From: an uncultured Lachnospiraceae bacterium
GTDB taxonomy: Bacteria > Bacillota > Clostridia > Lachnospirales > Lachnospiraceae
Direction: 5' to 3'
Length of the DNA stretch: 18,394 bases
Assembly (NCBI GenBank): GCA_910587715.1
Contig: CAJUMV010000057.1
Location: 1 to 18,394, forward strand
In this document: piece by piece, positions 6,555-14,876 of the stretch
How positions within the stretch are numbered: position 1 is the first letter of the stretch
Layout: each line of letters begins with the position of its first letter
The notes under the pieces: model-generated
The model's database searches: none
Seen by the model: the letters and a program-made list of their open reading frames with translations, nothing else
Told to the model about the DNA's origin: nothing
Translations under genes and position numbers: made by a program

Positions 6555-6622
6555 AAGCTTTGTGCCAAAGGGTGCAGAGCTAAAAAATCCGGTTTTATGT
6601 AAAAGAAAGGGGAGGTGAGCTT

Positions 6623-7390
6623 GTGGCGGAGCATCATTATATCGAAGTGAACAATCTTGTAAAAAATTATGATACTGGGAAGGTGAAAGTGAGAGCTGTC
6701 GATCATGTGAGCTTTTATGTGGAGCAGGGTGAAATGGTCGGTATTATGGGAGCATCCGGCTCCGGCAAAACCACACTTTTAAATATTCTGTCTACCATAG
6801 ATACCATGTCCGAAGGACAAGTTCTCTATGACGGGGTGGATATTTCGGGAATGAATGAAGAAGAGTTATCAGACTTCCGGCAGAAAAATCTGGGGTTTGT
6901 CTTTCAGGACTATAATCTTTTAGATACACTGACGGTAGAAGAGAACATTATGCTGCCAATGATTTTAAATGGGAAAGAAAGAATAGAAAGCAGAATCAAG
7001 GAGATAGCGGAGGTCTTACAGATTAGCGATATTCTGGGCAAATTTCCATATGAGATATCCGGCGGACAAAAACAGCGCGCGGCTTGCGCAAGGGCGCTTG
7101 TCAATCATCCGGAACTGATTCTTGCCGATGAACCGACCGGGGCTTTGGACTCAAAAGCATCCACGATGCTGCTTCACACGTTACAGATTATGAACAGAGA
7201 ATTGGGCGCAACGATTTTAATGGTAACGCATGATGTGTTTTCGGCATGTTACTGTGGGAGGATTCTGTTTTTAAATGACGGAAAAATATGCGCGGAATTA
7301 GAGAGGGGAAATAGAAACAAAAGAGATTTTCTAAATTATATTCTTGATATGCAGTCCAAAATCGGAGGTGAGGATATTTATGCTGAATAA
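6623..7390 (+). CDS. ABC transporter ATP-binding protein, BceA/MacB type
   Basis: This 255-residue ATPase powers the permease encoded next. All nucleotide-binding motifs are present: Walker A GASGSGKTT (43-51), Q-loop Q95 in FVFQDYN, signature SGGQKQR (146-152), Walker B LILADEPTGALD (165-176) and H-loop H203 in VTHD. The sequence and the FtsX-type partner place it in the BceA/LolD/MacB group, which in Firmicutes mostly handles resistance to cell-wall-active peptides such as bacitracin and lantibiotics; that substrate is inferred. Translation starts at a GTG (6623) behind the strong site GGGGAGGTGA. The stop overlaps the next gene's start by 11 bases, indicating coupled translation. Confidence 0.93.
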   Translation: MAEHHYIEVNNLVKNYDTGKVKVRAVDHVSFYVEQGEMVGIMGASGSGKTTLLNILSTIDTMSEGQVLYDGVDISGMNEEELSDFRQKNLGFVFQDYNLLDTLTVEENIMLPMILNGKERIESRIKEIAEVLQISDILGKFPYEISGGQKQRAACARALVNHPELILADEPTGALDSKASTMLLHTLQIMNRELGATILMVTHDVFSACYCGRILFLNDGKICAELERGNRNKRDFLNYILDMQSKIGGEDIYAE

Positions 7391-9428
7391 ACTGGCGTTG
7401 CGAAATGCGGGGAGATTGTGGAAAGACTATCTGCATTATTTTCTGACCCTGTGTATGATAGCGGCTCTTACCTTTTCCTTCCATTCCCTGCTTTTTTCAG
7501 AGGATATCCGCGCGATGATTTATTATGGAGATCGTGGTGAATTATCTACGGCAGGAACCATGTTGATTACCTTTATGTCTGTGTCAACCGCGGTCATTTT
7601 TATCATAGCGGCATGGCTGATCAATTATATGACGCGCTTTATTCTGGAAAAGAGGAGCCGGGAGTTTGCGGTTTATTTGTTATCGGGAATGAAGAAAGGA
7701 CAAATTGCAAGTCTTTACATGAAAGAAAATCTTTTTCTTGGCGTGTGCGCGCTGGTCATGGGATTCCTTTTCGGAAGCTGGTTACGGCAGGCGTTGTTTT
7801 TCATTTTCTATAAAAGTATCGGGAAAAATTACAAGGTAAATACAGAAATATCCGCAGGCAGCATTTTGCTTACGGCAGCTTTGTATGCCGCCTGTTTTGT
7901 GGCTGCCATGCTTCGGAACAGGAGCATGTTTTCCCATATGGAAATCATCCATTTGATTAACATGGATAAGCAGAATGAGACAGTGAATGAAAAGCAAAAC
8001 GCTGTCTGGGAAAGACTGTTTTTTCTCTTTATCGGAAACATACTGATTCTCTATTTTTTCATTTTTACGGGCAAGATCACAAAATGGTCAGCAGTCTTGG
8101 AAATGATCGGGCTGACTTTTACGTTTTACCTTTTCTATTTGGGGCTTTCCGCTTTTCTGATGAAATACATAAACAGGAAAGGCAGATTTATCTATAAGAA
8201 GGAATATTTGTTTCTATTGAGGCAGTTTTCCTCAAAGACGCGCAATACCTGTTTTGTCCTCGGAACATTGAGTCTTTTATTTATGTTTGCGCTGGTTGGA
8301 AGCTCGCTGGCATTTATGCTGAGCGACTATCAAAATAAACAGTTGGACGTAGAATATCCTTTTGACATGATTATCATCAGCGACAATACGGGCAATGATT
8401 TCTCCAAGGAGGAAGCATTGATAGAGGACAGTATAACGCCGCGCGATATATGGAAATACTGCGTCTATCAAAAAGGAACAAGCGACATGGGCGACTGGCT
8501 GTATCAGAATTTACGGTTGTTTTCGGAAAGAGACACCGATGCGGGAATGGCAGAGGGAAAACGTGCCGTTGCCTACTACGATTACGATGTGTACATGGGC
8601 GTATCCGATTATAACAGGCTGCGGGAAATGTTGGGGCTTGCGCCTGTGACTTTGCATGACAACCAATACTGCCTTCATATGCCCAACCGTGTCTATCAGG
8701 AAATAAAGGATAAGAGTGCGCAGTTGCAGAATAGTCTGCATACCGGGCTTGAATTTGCCGGTTTCCATACGGAGGGATTTGCGCAGAACGGGCATAACGG
8801 GACGGATTATTTACTGGTTGTGCCGGACCGGAAACTGGCGGAAATGAAACCGTATTTTTCGCTTATGGCGGTTATGGCGGACGGAAATGTGCCGGAAAAT
8901 TTATCGGAAAGACTGTATGATCTGGCGGGCAAAATAAGGGGCTATGATGAACTTGCCAACTATATAAAAATCGGAAGCGAGGCACTTTTTCTGATGCCTG
9001 CCACAATACAGGTGAAAAGCAGGGAGGTTTTTGAATTAAAGTTTTTGATGAGCACGCTGTCCTTTCCGCTGTTTTATATCGGTCTGGTGTTTTTGTGCGT
9101 GTCGTTCACTGTCCTTTCCGTCCAGCAATTGAGTGATTCCAACAAATACAGATTTCGGTATCAGATTTTAAATAAACTTGGCATGGGAAAGAGAAGAATC
9201 AAAAGGACAGTGGCGAAACAGTTATTTTTCTATTACCTGTGCCCCGTTTTGCTTTCGGCTGTCATTAGCGCGGCGGTTATCTTATATGTGGGACAGCAAT
9301 TTGTTTCCTATACGGGAATACACACACAGGGGATTTCATATTTCTGTATTTCTCTGACGGGTTTTCTCGGGATATATATCTGCTATTTTGGGTTGACGTA
9401 CTTGCAGTTTATAAAAAGCGTGGGGTGA
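7380..9428 (+). CDS. ABC transporter permease, BceB-like (FtsX family)
   Basis: This 682-residue membrane protein matches BceB-type permeases in length and plan: ten hydrophobic segments with a large extracytoplasmic domain of about 200 residues between the seventh (LSLLFMFALVGSSLAFML) and eighth (FPLFYIGLVFLCVSFTVLSV). The first lies near residues 17-38 and the last at CISLTGFLGIYICYFGLTYL. In this family the large domain senses the antimicrobial peptide, and the complex protects lipid II-cycle intermediates. The ATG at 7380 lies inside the end of the ATPase gene behind GGAGGTGAG (7366-7374); an upstream in-frame start at 7344 would give 12 extra residues and has no RBS. Substrate unknown. 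Confidence 0.92.
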   Translation: MLNKLALRNAGRLWKDYLHYFLTLCMIAALTFSFHSLLFSEDIRAMIYYGDRGELSTAGTMLITFMSVSTAVIFIIAAWLINYMTRFILEKRSREFAVYLLSGMKKGQIASLYMKENLFLGVCALVMGFLFGSWLRQALFFIFYKSIGKNYKVNTEISAGSILLTAALYAACFVAAMLRNRSMFSHMEIIHLINMDKQNETVNEKQNAVWERLFFLFIGNILILYFFIFTGKITKWSAVLEMIGLTFTFYLFYLGLSAFLMKYINRKGRFIYKKEYLFLLRQFSSKTRNTCFVLGTLSLLFMFALVGSSLAFMLSDYQNKQLDVEYPFDMIIISDNTGNDFSKEEALIEDSITPRDIWKYCVYQKGTSDMGDWLYQNLRLFSERDTDAGMAEGKRAVAYYDYDVYMGVSDYNRLREMLGLAPVTLHDNQYCLHMPNRVYQEIKDKSAQLQNSLHTGLEFAGFHTEGFAQNGHNGTDYLLVVPDRKLAEMKPYFSLMAVMADGNVPENLSERLYDLAGKIRGYDELANYIKIGSEALFLMPATIQVKSREVFELKFLMSTLSFPLFYIGLVFLCVSFTVLSVQQLSDSNKYRFRYQILNKLGMGKRRIKRTVAKQLFFYYLCPVLLSAVISAAVILYVGQQFVSYTGIHTQGISYFCISLTGFLGIYICYFGLTYLQFIKSVG

Positions 9429-9444
9429 ATATGGCTGATTATGA

Positions 9445-9474
9445 TTGAAAACAATGCCGCAGAGAAGGTATAAT
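9445..9474 (+). promoter_or_regulatory. Promoter of the HD-domain gene
   Basis: TTGAAA (9445-9450) and a consensus TATAAT (9469-9474) are 18 bases apart. The predicted start is near 9481, so translation must begin downstream at the ATG at 9517. Confidence 0.65.
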
Positions 9475-9516
9475 GAATACTGGAAAACGACAGGAAAGAA
9501 ACTGGAGGAGGAGCAG

Positions 9517-9978
9517 ATGGGCAGATTAAAAGATCTTCGGAAATATGTGGATGATGAATTAAATAAGATGGAGGATGCCAGCAAACGGAACAGTGCGGTT
9601 GCACACCTTTACGGCGTATCGCTTGCGGCTACGATGATTGCGAAGAAGCGGGGGCTTGACCCGGAGCTTTCTTCGATGGCGGCAATGCTCCATGATCTGT
9701 ATGCGTATAAGACCGGGTCTTATGAGGACCATGAGCACAAAGGGGCGGAGCTTGCAGGGAATATTCTCAGAGAACGGAAGCTGACGGATGAGGCTGAGAC
9801 GGCGCTTATCTGTTCCGCGATCTACCATCACGGTGACAAGCTTGCGGTGGACAGCCCGATGGATGAAGTTTTGAAAGACGCGGATGTCATTCATCACTGT
9901 ATGAACGATTTGTCGAAACCTGTCAAGGAAAAAGAACAGGCGCGTTTCGATAAGCTGTGTATTGAGTTTGGGATGTGA
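9517..9978 (+). CDS. HD-domain metal-dependent phosphohydrolase
   Basis: This 153-residue protein carries the ordered metal ligands of the HD superfamily: H30 (VAHLYGVS), H59-D60 (AAMLHDLY), H103-H104 (AIYHHGDK) and D122 (LKDADVIHH). Such proteins hydrolyse phosphate esters, often nucleotides or related small molecules; this one resembles the small uncharacterised HD hydrolases common in Clostridia. The start at 9517 is chosen because GAGGAGG (9505-9511) precedes it and the promoter lies upstream at 9445-9474; an in-frame ATG at 9445 would lie inside the promoter. It is a single-gene unit followed by the TetR gene, which has its own promoter. Substrate not predictable. Confidence 0.82.
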   Translation: MGRLKDLRKYVDDELNKMEDASKRNSAVAHLYGVSLAATMIAKKRGLDPELSSMAAMLHDLYAYKTGSYEDHEHKGAELAGNILRERKLTDEAETALICSAIYHHGDKLAVDSPMDEVLKDADVIHHCMNDLSKPVKEKEQARFDKLCIEFGM

Positions 9979-10005
9979 GGGGAGTGTTTCGTTGACAAAA
10001 TTTTA

Positions 10006-10034
10006 TTGACTTTTGGTATTTTGTTCGCTAAAAT
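10006..10034 (+). promoter_or_regulatory. Promoter of the TetR gene
   Basis: TTGACT (10006-10011) and TAAAAT (10029-10034) are separated by exactly 17 bases. The start would be near 10041, inside a motif (10039-10051) that recurs upstream of the ilvB-like gene. This placement rules out an ATG start at 10033. Confidence 0.7.
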
Positions 10035-10038
10035 GAAA

Positions 10039-10051
10039 GCGTGTACTTGCA
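10039..10051. promoter_or_regulatory. Putative TetR operator at its own promoter
   Basis: GCGTGTACTTGCA on the plus strand is the reverse complement of TGCAAGTACACGC, matching TGCAAGCACACGC at 10733-10745 at 12 of 13 positions. It covers the predicted transcription start of the TetR gene, where a bound repressor would block initiation. Assignment to this TetR protein is an inference. Confidence 0.4.
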
Positions 10052-10068
10052 TAAAGGAGGAAACAGAT

Positions 10069-10644
10069 TTGGATGAAACAAGCCAGAAAATCATTGACGC
10101 GGCAATGATTTTAGTTCGGGACAAAGGATATGTCGCAACAACCACGAAAGAGATCGCACGGGTAGCCGGTGTAAACGAGTGTACCTTGTTTCGCAAGTTT
10201 GAGACCAAAAAGGATATCGTTTTACAGGGGGCAAACCAGGCAGGCTGGCGGGCGAATGTTGTACCGGAAATTTTTGAAAATGTAACTTGGGATTTGCGGG
10301 AAGATCTGGAAATGTTCATGAGGGCATATATTGACAGGATGACGCCGGATTTCGTTAATCTGTCTATCGGTCTGAGAGCTCCGCAGCTCTATGAGGAAAC
10401 CAAACAGCTTATTATGAAAGTACCACAGGCTTTTTTGGAGACATTTACCGATTACCTGTATCAGATGTGCGAGATGGGAAAAATACCGGAGAAAGACTTT
10501 CAGACGCTGGCATTGGCAGTATTTTCGGCAACATTTGGTTATACATTTCTGAATGCGTCGTTCGGAAAAGAGCTTACGGATATTGAAAAGGATAGATACA
10601 TAAAAGAAAGTATACAGTTGTTTGTAAAAGGAATTTATCAGTAA
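10069..10644 (+). CDS. TetR/AcrR-family transcriptional regulator
   Basis: The first 50 or so residues form a typical TetR DNA-binding domain: SQKIIDAAMILVRDKGYVAT, then TTKEIARVAGVNECTLFRKF, with the FETKKDIV helix after the recognition helix. The remaining part, up to 191 residues, is a helical ligand-binding and dimerisation domain with no recognisable ligand signature. The start is taken as TTG at 10069, eight bases after AAGGAGG (10054-10060); the upstream ATG codons lie before the predicted transcript start. Likely targets are its own promoter and the ilvB-like gene downstream, because a 13-base motif occurs at both. The effector is unknown. Confidence 0.88.
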   Translation: MDETSQKIIDAAMILVRDKGYVATTTKEIARVAGVNECTLFRKFETKKDIVLQGANQAGWRANVVPEIFENVTWDLREDLEMFMRAYIDRMTPDFVNLSIGLRAPQLYEETKQLIMKVPQAFLETFTDYLYQMCEMGKIPEKDFQTLALAVFSATFGYTFLNASFGKELTDIEKDRYIKESIQLFVKGIYQ

Positions 10645-10671
10645 AATTTGGCGCTGGCAGAGATTGGCGTA

Positions 10672-10714
10672 ATGGGGCTGTCGCTTTGTTCATTCTGCTA
10701 AGCTGCAGCCCCAT
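10672..10714 (+). terminator. Hairpin after the TetR gene, possible terminator
   Basis: ATGGGGCTG (10672-10680) pairs perfectly with CAGCCCCAT (10706-10714) around a 25-base loop. It lies 28 bases after the TetR stop. There is no clear T-run after it (AAAATT follows), so termination is uncertain; it may instead be a structured leader of the next gene. Confidence 0.4.
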
Positions 10715-10727
10715 AAAATTATATATT

Positions 10728-10747
10728 ATGCGTGCAAGCACACGCAT
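10728..10747. promoter_or_regulatory. Palindrome upstream of the ilvB-like gene, candidate TetR operator
   Basis: ATGCGTG (10728-10734) and CACGCAT (10741-10747) form a 7-bp inverted repeat with a 6-base centre. It contains the 13-base motif shared with the TetR promoter. It lies a few bases before the RBS GCGGAGG (10754-10760), so a bound protein or the RNA hairpin could limit expression. Confidence 0.45.
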
Positions 10748-10765
10748 TATGGAGCGGAGGAAATT

Positions 10766-11161
10766 ATGAAAGAGATTACAGGTGCAGATTTATTTGTGAA
10801 AGCGTTAAAAGAAGAAGCAGTTGACACGTTGTTTGCTTATCCAGGTGGGCAGGCGATTGATCTGTTTGATGCACTGTATGGTGAAAGAGAAATAGATGTG
10901 ATTTTGCCCCGTCATGAGCAGGGCTTAATCCATGCGGCAGACGGTTATGCACGTTCTACGGGAAAAGTCGGGGTTTGTCTTGTGACGAGCGGACCGGGGG
11001 CTACAAATCTCGTTACGGGCATTGCCACCGCAAATTATGACAGCGTTCCGTTAGTATGCTTTACGGGACAGGTGTCGACACACCTTATTGGGAATATAGC
11101 ATATCTTCTAAAGGTTTCTTTTGAAATATGTGATTGTGTAATAATATCGGTGAGGGTATAA
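10766..11161 (+). pseudogene. ilvB: Acetolactate synthase large subunit, 5' fragment only
   Basis: Intact IlvB/AlsS is a thiamine-diphosphate enzyme of about 550-600 residues that joins two pyruvates. Only the first 110 or so residues are recognisable: LFAYPGGQAIDLFDALY, the RHEQG motif with the cofactor-activating glutamate, AADGYARSTGKVGVCLVTSG, PGATNLVTGIATA and VPLVCFTGQVSTHLIGN. Similarity stops at about 11098; the last 20 codons (IAYLLKVSFEICDC and on) are unrelated and end at 11161. The FAD/central and cofactor-binding C-terminal domains are absent from the window, so the product cannot be active. The RBS GCGGAGG and start are intact. The break coincides with the left edge of an accessory block. 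Confidence 0.88.
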
Positions 11162-11311
11162 TGAATGTATAGTAAACGACACAACAAATTTCTACTTCGA
11201 CGCTGGTCAAAGTCCTATATGGGAGCTTTTGCAGGGTCGAAAGCAAAGTTTCTAATGTTGTTAACTATAGAAAGCGATGGGCAGGGATGCCAGTATGACA
11301 GGGGGCGTATC
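11098..11311. other. Junction segment between truncated ilvB and accessory block
   Basis: About 210 bases of unassigned sequence. A 27-codon stretch read from 11177 (ending IWELLQGRKQSF) and the start of a 121-codon open frame from 11165 cover it, but neither has a recognised family or RBS. No transposase end or inverted repeat is seen at the breakpoint. Confidence 0.4.
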
Positions 11312-11858
11312 GTGGGAAAGATTATTTTATATCACGGCAGTCCGAATGAAACGATAATGCTGAAATTCGGACTGGGTGAGGAAAAGCACGATTACGGAAA
11401 AGGGTTTTACCTTACGGAAAGTTTGGAACTTGCGAAAGAATGGGCGGTCTACCGTCCAAATGCTTCAAATGGCTGGGTGCATGAATTTGAATTGGATACA
11501 GATTATCGCCAAGTCTTTTGTCCGCGATGAAGTAGATATAGACATTTTGGAGGAATTGCTGGCCCTTGGTGGATTAGGTATTCAGTATTGCATCAAAACG
11601 GAACAGGCATACAAAAAATTGTTCGAGCATTCTGGCGCATTGCAGTCTGTTGCATTCACAGAGTTTAATGAGAAGTATAATAAAAGGGATGCATGGGCGC
11701 GTGAGAATATGCGAAAGCTAATTGACTCAGACGTAAAAGCCCGTATCTGGGGTATCGGATTGTCAATGAACGACCCGGACAGGTTTGAGCGGATGAAGTG
11801 GAAGGGGCAAAATCTGCTGGGATATGCCTTGATGATGGCGCGGGACAGGTTGAGATAA
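11312..11858 (+). pseudogene. Broken DUF3990 (ART-fold) gene joined to a NADAR C-terminal remnant
   Basis: From a GTG at 11312, preceded by a GGGGG stretch, the protein opens like DUF3990: KIILYHGSPNE, then DYGKGFYLTESLELAKEWAV and WVHEFELDT. That frame ends at 11530. Another frame, open to 11858, continues with the DUF3990 C-terminal pattern ALGGLGIQYCIKTEQAYKKL and YNKRDAWAREN, so a central part of perhaps 50-70 codons is lost at a frameshifting deletion near 11515. The end, RIWGIGLSMND then WKGQNLLGYALMMARD, is the hallmark C terminus of NADAR (YbiA-like) N-glycosidases, but the NADAR N terminus is missing. DUF3990 resembles ADP-ribosyltransferase folds and NADAR removes ADP-ribose from nucleic-acid bases, so this may be the scar of a toxin-antitoxin pair. 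It ends 9 bases before the TOTE-type gene. Confidence 0.65.
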
Positions 11859-11867
11859 AAGAAGGAA

Positions 11868-14800
11868 ATGATGAATGACATAGAAAAACGATTCATGAGG
11901 AGAATAATTGACATGGAAGATGAAATTTTGCCCTTGCAAAACAAAATAAAAAGTTTGGAAAAAGAAAATCAGTATCTAAAATCCCTGCTCGATCAAGCGG
12001 GGATTTCTTATCATGTGCCTGTTGAAACGAAAGGTGTGGATTTATTTGAACCCGATCAGGGGAAGAGAATCATACCAAGAGAGATAACCGATAAGGATGC
12101 CAACCTGTTTTTCAGTATGTTCTGGGGGCGCACGGATGTGTACGCAAAACGTACCGTCAAAAAAACCACAGGAGAGGTCAATTATTATACACAGTGTTAC
12201 AATTTTTGGAAGTCAGGCTGTCCAAGAATGAGCGGCAGCAAGCTCAGGTGTCAGGAGTGTAAGAGACAGGCATACAAAAAGCTGGAGAAGCAGCAAATCA
12301 TGGCGCATTTAAGGGGCGTATCGGAAGAGGCAACGGATGTGATAGGCGTTTATCCGCTGTTGGAGGATGACACGTGCAGATTCCTTGTATTTGATTTTGA
12401 TAACCATGAAAAGAATGCGGAAAAGTGTGATTTTGCCAATATAGACGATACTTGGAAGGAAGAAGTAGATGCCTTGCGGCAAATCTGTGTTGTTAATGGC
12501 ATAGATCCTTTGGTGGAACGGTCACGATCGGGACGCGGCGCACATCTCTGGATCTTTTTCCAAAAGAAAACAGAGGCATCCTTGGCCAGAAAATTTGGGA
12601 ATGCCCTGTTACGAAGGGGTGCGGAATCGGTCAATCTGAAATCTTTTCGCTTTTATGACAGAATGCTACCGATGCAGGATCATCTTTCGCCGGGTGGTAT
12701 CGGTAATTTGATTGCGCTGCCGCTACAGGGGCAGGCTCTTAAAGAGGGAAACAGCGCATTTGTGGACGAAAATTGGAACGCATACCCGGATCAGTGGAAA
12801 ATTTTGTTAAGTAAGCCCAAACTTTCTCAGGAGTTTATGGAGGACAAGATAAAAGAATGGAAAACTGCCATGCCAAATGAGACGACAGAGATTAATGAGA
12901 TATTGGAGCAGGATGGGGAAAAACCGTGGGATAGGACGAGAGATTTTCTGAGGTGTGACGTAAATGGGGTGCTGCAGATTACTTTGGCGGATGGCATTTA
13001 TATTTCTGCAGAAAACCTGGCGCCGAGAATCCAGAACAGGATACGAGAATTGGCGGCATTTCGCAATCCTGCTTTTTATAAGAATCTGGCGATGGGGCTG
13101 TCCAATTTTGCAAATTCCCAATACATTTACCTTGGCAGGGATGAAGGCGGCTATATCAGGATTCCGAGAGGTTTGCTGGAAGAGGTGACTGCCAAATGTG
13201 AAAAGGCAGAGATTGTAAATCATATTCGTGATGAACGTTGTCAGGGAAATGCGATTCGGGTAGTATTTCAGGGACAATTGAGAGAATCTCAGTTTCCTGC
13301 AGTGGAAACCATGTTAAAATATGAGACGGGGATACTTCATGCCGCCACTGCGTTTGGAAAGACGGTTGTCTGCTGTAATATGATTGCGAGGAAAAAGGTG
13401 AATACACTGATTCTACTGCAGTCCTCGGCACTGATAGCACAGTGGAAAAACGCCATAGAAACTTTTCTGGTCATAGAAGAGGAACCGCCCGAATATGAGA
13501 CGTCGACCGGGAGGAAAAAACGAAGGAAAAGCGTGATAGGCAGGCTGCAGGGGGCGCATGACTCTACGACAGGAATCATTGATATTGTAATGGTGGGCTC
13601 TCTTTGTAAGAAGGGAGAATTTCATCCCCGATTGAAAGAGTATGGCATGGTGATTGTGGATGAATGCCATCATGCCGCATCGGATACCTTCGTAGAGGTG
13701 TTGCAGGAGGTGCGGGCAAAATATGTGTATGGCGTGACAGCAACGCCGCTTCGCAGTGACGGATTAGAGAAAATAAATTACATGCTCCTTGGTCCGGTCA
13801 GATATCAGTTTACGGCGAAAGACCGGGCAAAAGAACAGGGGATTGCGCATTTGGTATATCCGAGATTTACAAGAGCGGTGGCGCCGAGGTTTCAGCAGGA
13901 TAACATGCACCCGAATGAGGCATATACAATTCTCAGAGAGAATGAAGACAGGGATAGTCTGATCATAGCTGATGTTATAGAGTGTATAGAAGAAGGCAGA
14001 ACCCCGGTGATCCTTTCCAGATATGTAGATCATTCGCGAAAGCTGTATGACAGATTAAGAAACTGTGCGGACGAAGTGTTTTTGCTTTCGGGTGAAAACT
14101 CGAAAAAGCAGCACCATGCTATTTTACAGCAGATGAAACAGGTGGAAGCTGATAAAAGTATGATTTTGGTTGCTACCGGAAAGCTGATCGGAGAAGGCTT
14201 CGATTATCCGAGACTGGATACGCTGATCATGGCAATGCCGATATCATGGAAAAGTGTGGTAGAGCAGTATGCAGGGCGTCTGAACCGGGACTATGAAGGG
14301 AAGGAAAGCGTGATAATCTACGATTATGTGGACAGTCATATCGCCATGTTTGAAAAGATGTACAACAAGCGACTTAAAGCGTATAAACAGATTGGCTATG
14401 ACATCTGCACAGGAAATACCGTGGAAAAACAAAATGCTGGTGCGATATTTGACATGGATACTTATGCGGAAGTATACAGAAAAGATTTGCTGGAATCGAA
14501 TGAGGAGATCATCATAGCAAGCCCGGTAATCAGCGGGCCCAAGATTGAAGAATTAATCCAATTGGCAAAGAGCTTACAGGAAAATGGCGTTCAAGTAAGA
14601 ATTGTTACATGGAAGCCGGACAGTTATGGATTTGGTGACAGCGCATATTGGATGGAGCTTCATGAGCGGATGCGCAGCAGTGGGTTTGAAATGAATCTTA
14701 TGGAGGATTACTGCCTGCATTATTGCATCGTAGACCGGGAAGTGGTCTGGTATGGGAGCATGAATTTTCTCGGGAAGGAAGACAGTGAAGATAATCTGAT

Positions 14801-14876
14801 GCGAGTGCGCAGTAAGGAGATTGCTGCGGAATTATTGGAGCTTACGTTTGGAAAACGGGAAACGAAACCAGAGTGA
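11868..14876 (+). CDS. TOTE-type primase-helicase-PLD fusion protein
   Basis: A 1002-residue fusion. Residues 10-45 look like a coiled coil. Residues 65-320 match the archaeo-eukaryotic primase domain of TOTE conflict systems: DFD (176-178) in FLVFDFDNH, SGRGAHLW (221-228) and GNLIALPLQG, with a putative zinc cluster C110, C118, C128, C131. Residues 470-840 are a superfamily II helicase: TAFGKT (494-499), DECHH (598-602), GVTATP (622-627), and EGFDYPRLD to QYAGRLNR (motifs V and VI, ending 807). Residues 875-985 are a phospholipase D-like domain (IIIASPVISG; WYGSMNFLG) whose expected HxK is H951-Y-C953, so the lysine is lost. In such families these proteins are linked to mobile elements and genome conflict; the exact action is unknown. 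The ATG at 11868 follows AAGGA. The frame is intact. Confidence 0.88.
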   Translation: MMNDIEKRFMRRIIDMEDEILPLQNKIKSLEKENQYLKSLLDQAGISYHVPVETKGVDLFEPDQGKRIIPREITDKDANLFFSMFWGRTDVYAKRTVKKTTGEVNYYTQCYNFWKSGCPRMSGSKLRCQECKRQAYKKLEKQQIMAHLRGVSEEATDVIGVYPLLEDDTCRFLVFDFDNHEKNAEKCDFANIDDTWKEEVDALRQICVVNGIDPLVERSRSGRGAHLWIFFQKKTEASLARKFGNALLRRGAESVNLKSFRFYDRMLPMQDHLSPGGIGNLIALPLQGQALKEGNSAFVDENWNAYPDQWKILLSKPKLSQEFMEDKIKEWKTAMPNETTEINEILEQDGEKPWDRTRDFLRCDVNGVLQITLADGIYISAENLAPRIQNRIRELAAFRNPAFYKNLAMGLSNFANSQYIYLGRDEGGYIRIPRGLLEEVTAKCEKAEIVNHIRDERCQGNAIRVVFQGQLRESQFPAVETMLKYETGILHAATAFGKTVVCCNMIARKKVNTLILLQSSALIAQWKNAIETFLVIEEEPPEYETSTGRKKRRKSVIGRLQGAHDSTTGIIDIVMVGSLCKKGEFHPRLKEYGMVIVDECHHAASDTFVEVLQEVRAKYVYGVTATPLRSDGLEKINYMLLGPVRYQFTAKDRAKEQGIAHLVYPRFTRAVAPRFQQDNMHPNEAYTILRENEDRDSLIIADVIECIEEGRTPVILSRYVDHSRKLYDRLRNCADEVFLLSGENSKKQHHAILQQMKQVEADKSMILVATGKLIGEGFDYPRLDTLIMAMPISWKSVVEQYAGRLNRDYEGKESVIIYDYVDSHIAMFEKMYNKRLKAYKQIGYDICTGNTVEKQNAGAIFDMDTYAEVYRKDLLESNEEIIIASPVISGPKIEELIQLAKSLQENGVQVRIVTWKPDSYGFGDSAYWMELHERMRSSGFEMNLMEDYCLHYCIVDREVVWYGSMNFLGKEDSEDNLMRVRSKEIAAELLELTFGKRETKPE

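Noticed and set aside
7188..7484. Minus-strand open frames within the ABC transporter genes
   Set aside because: These are shadows of strongly coding plus-strand genes.
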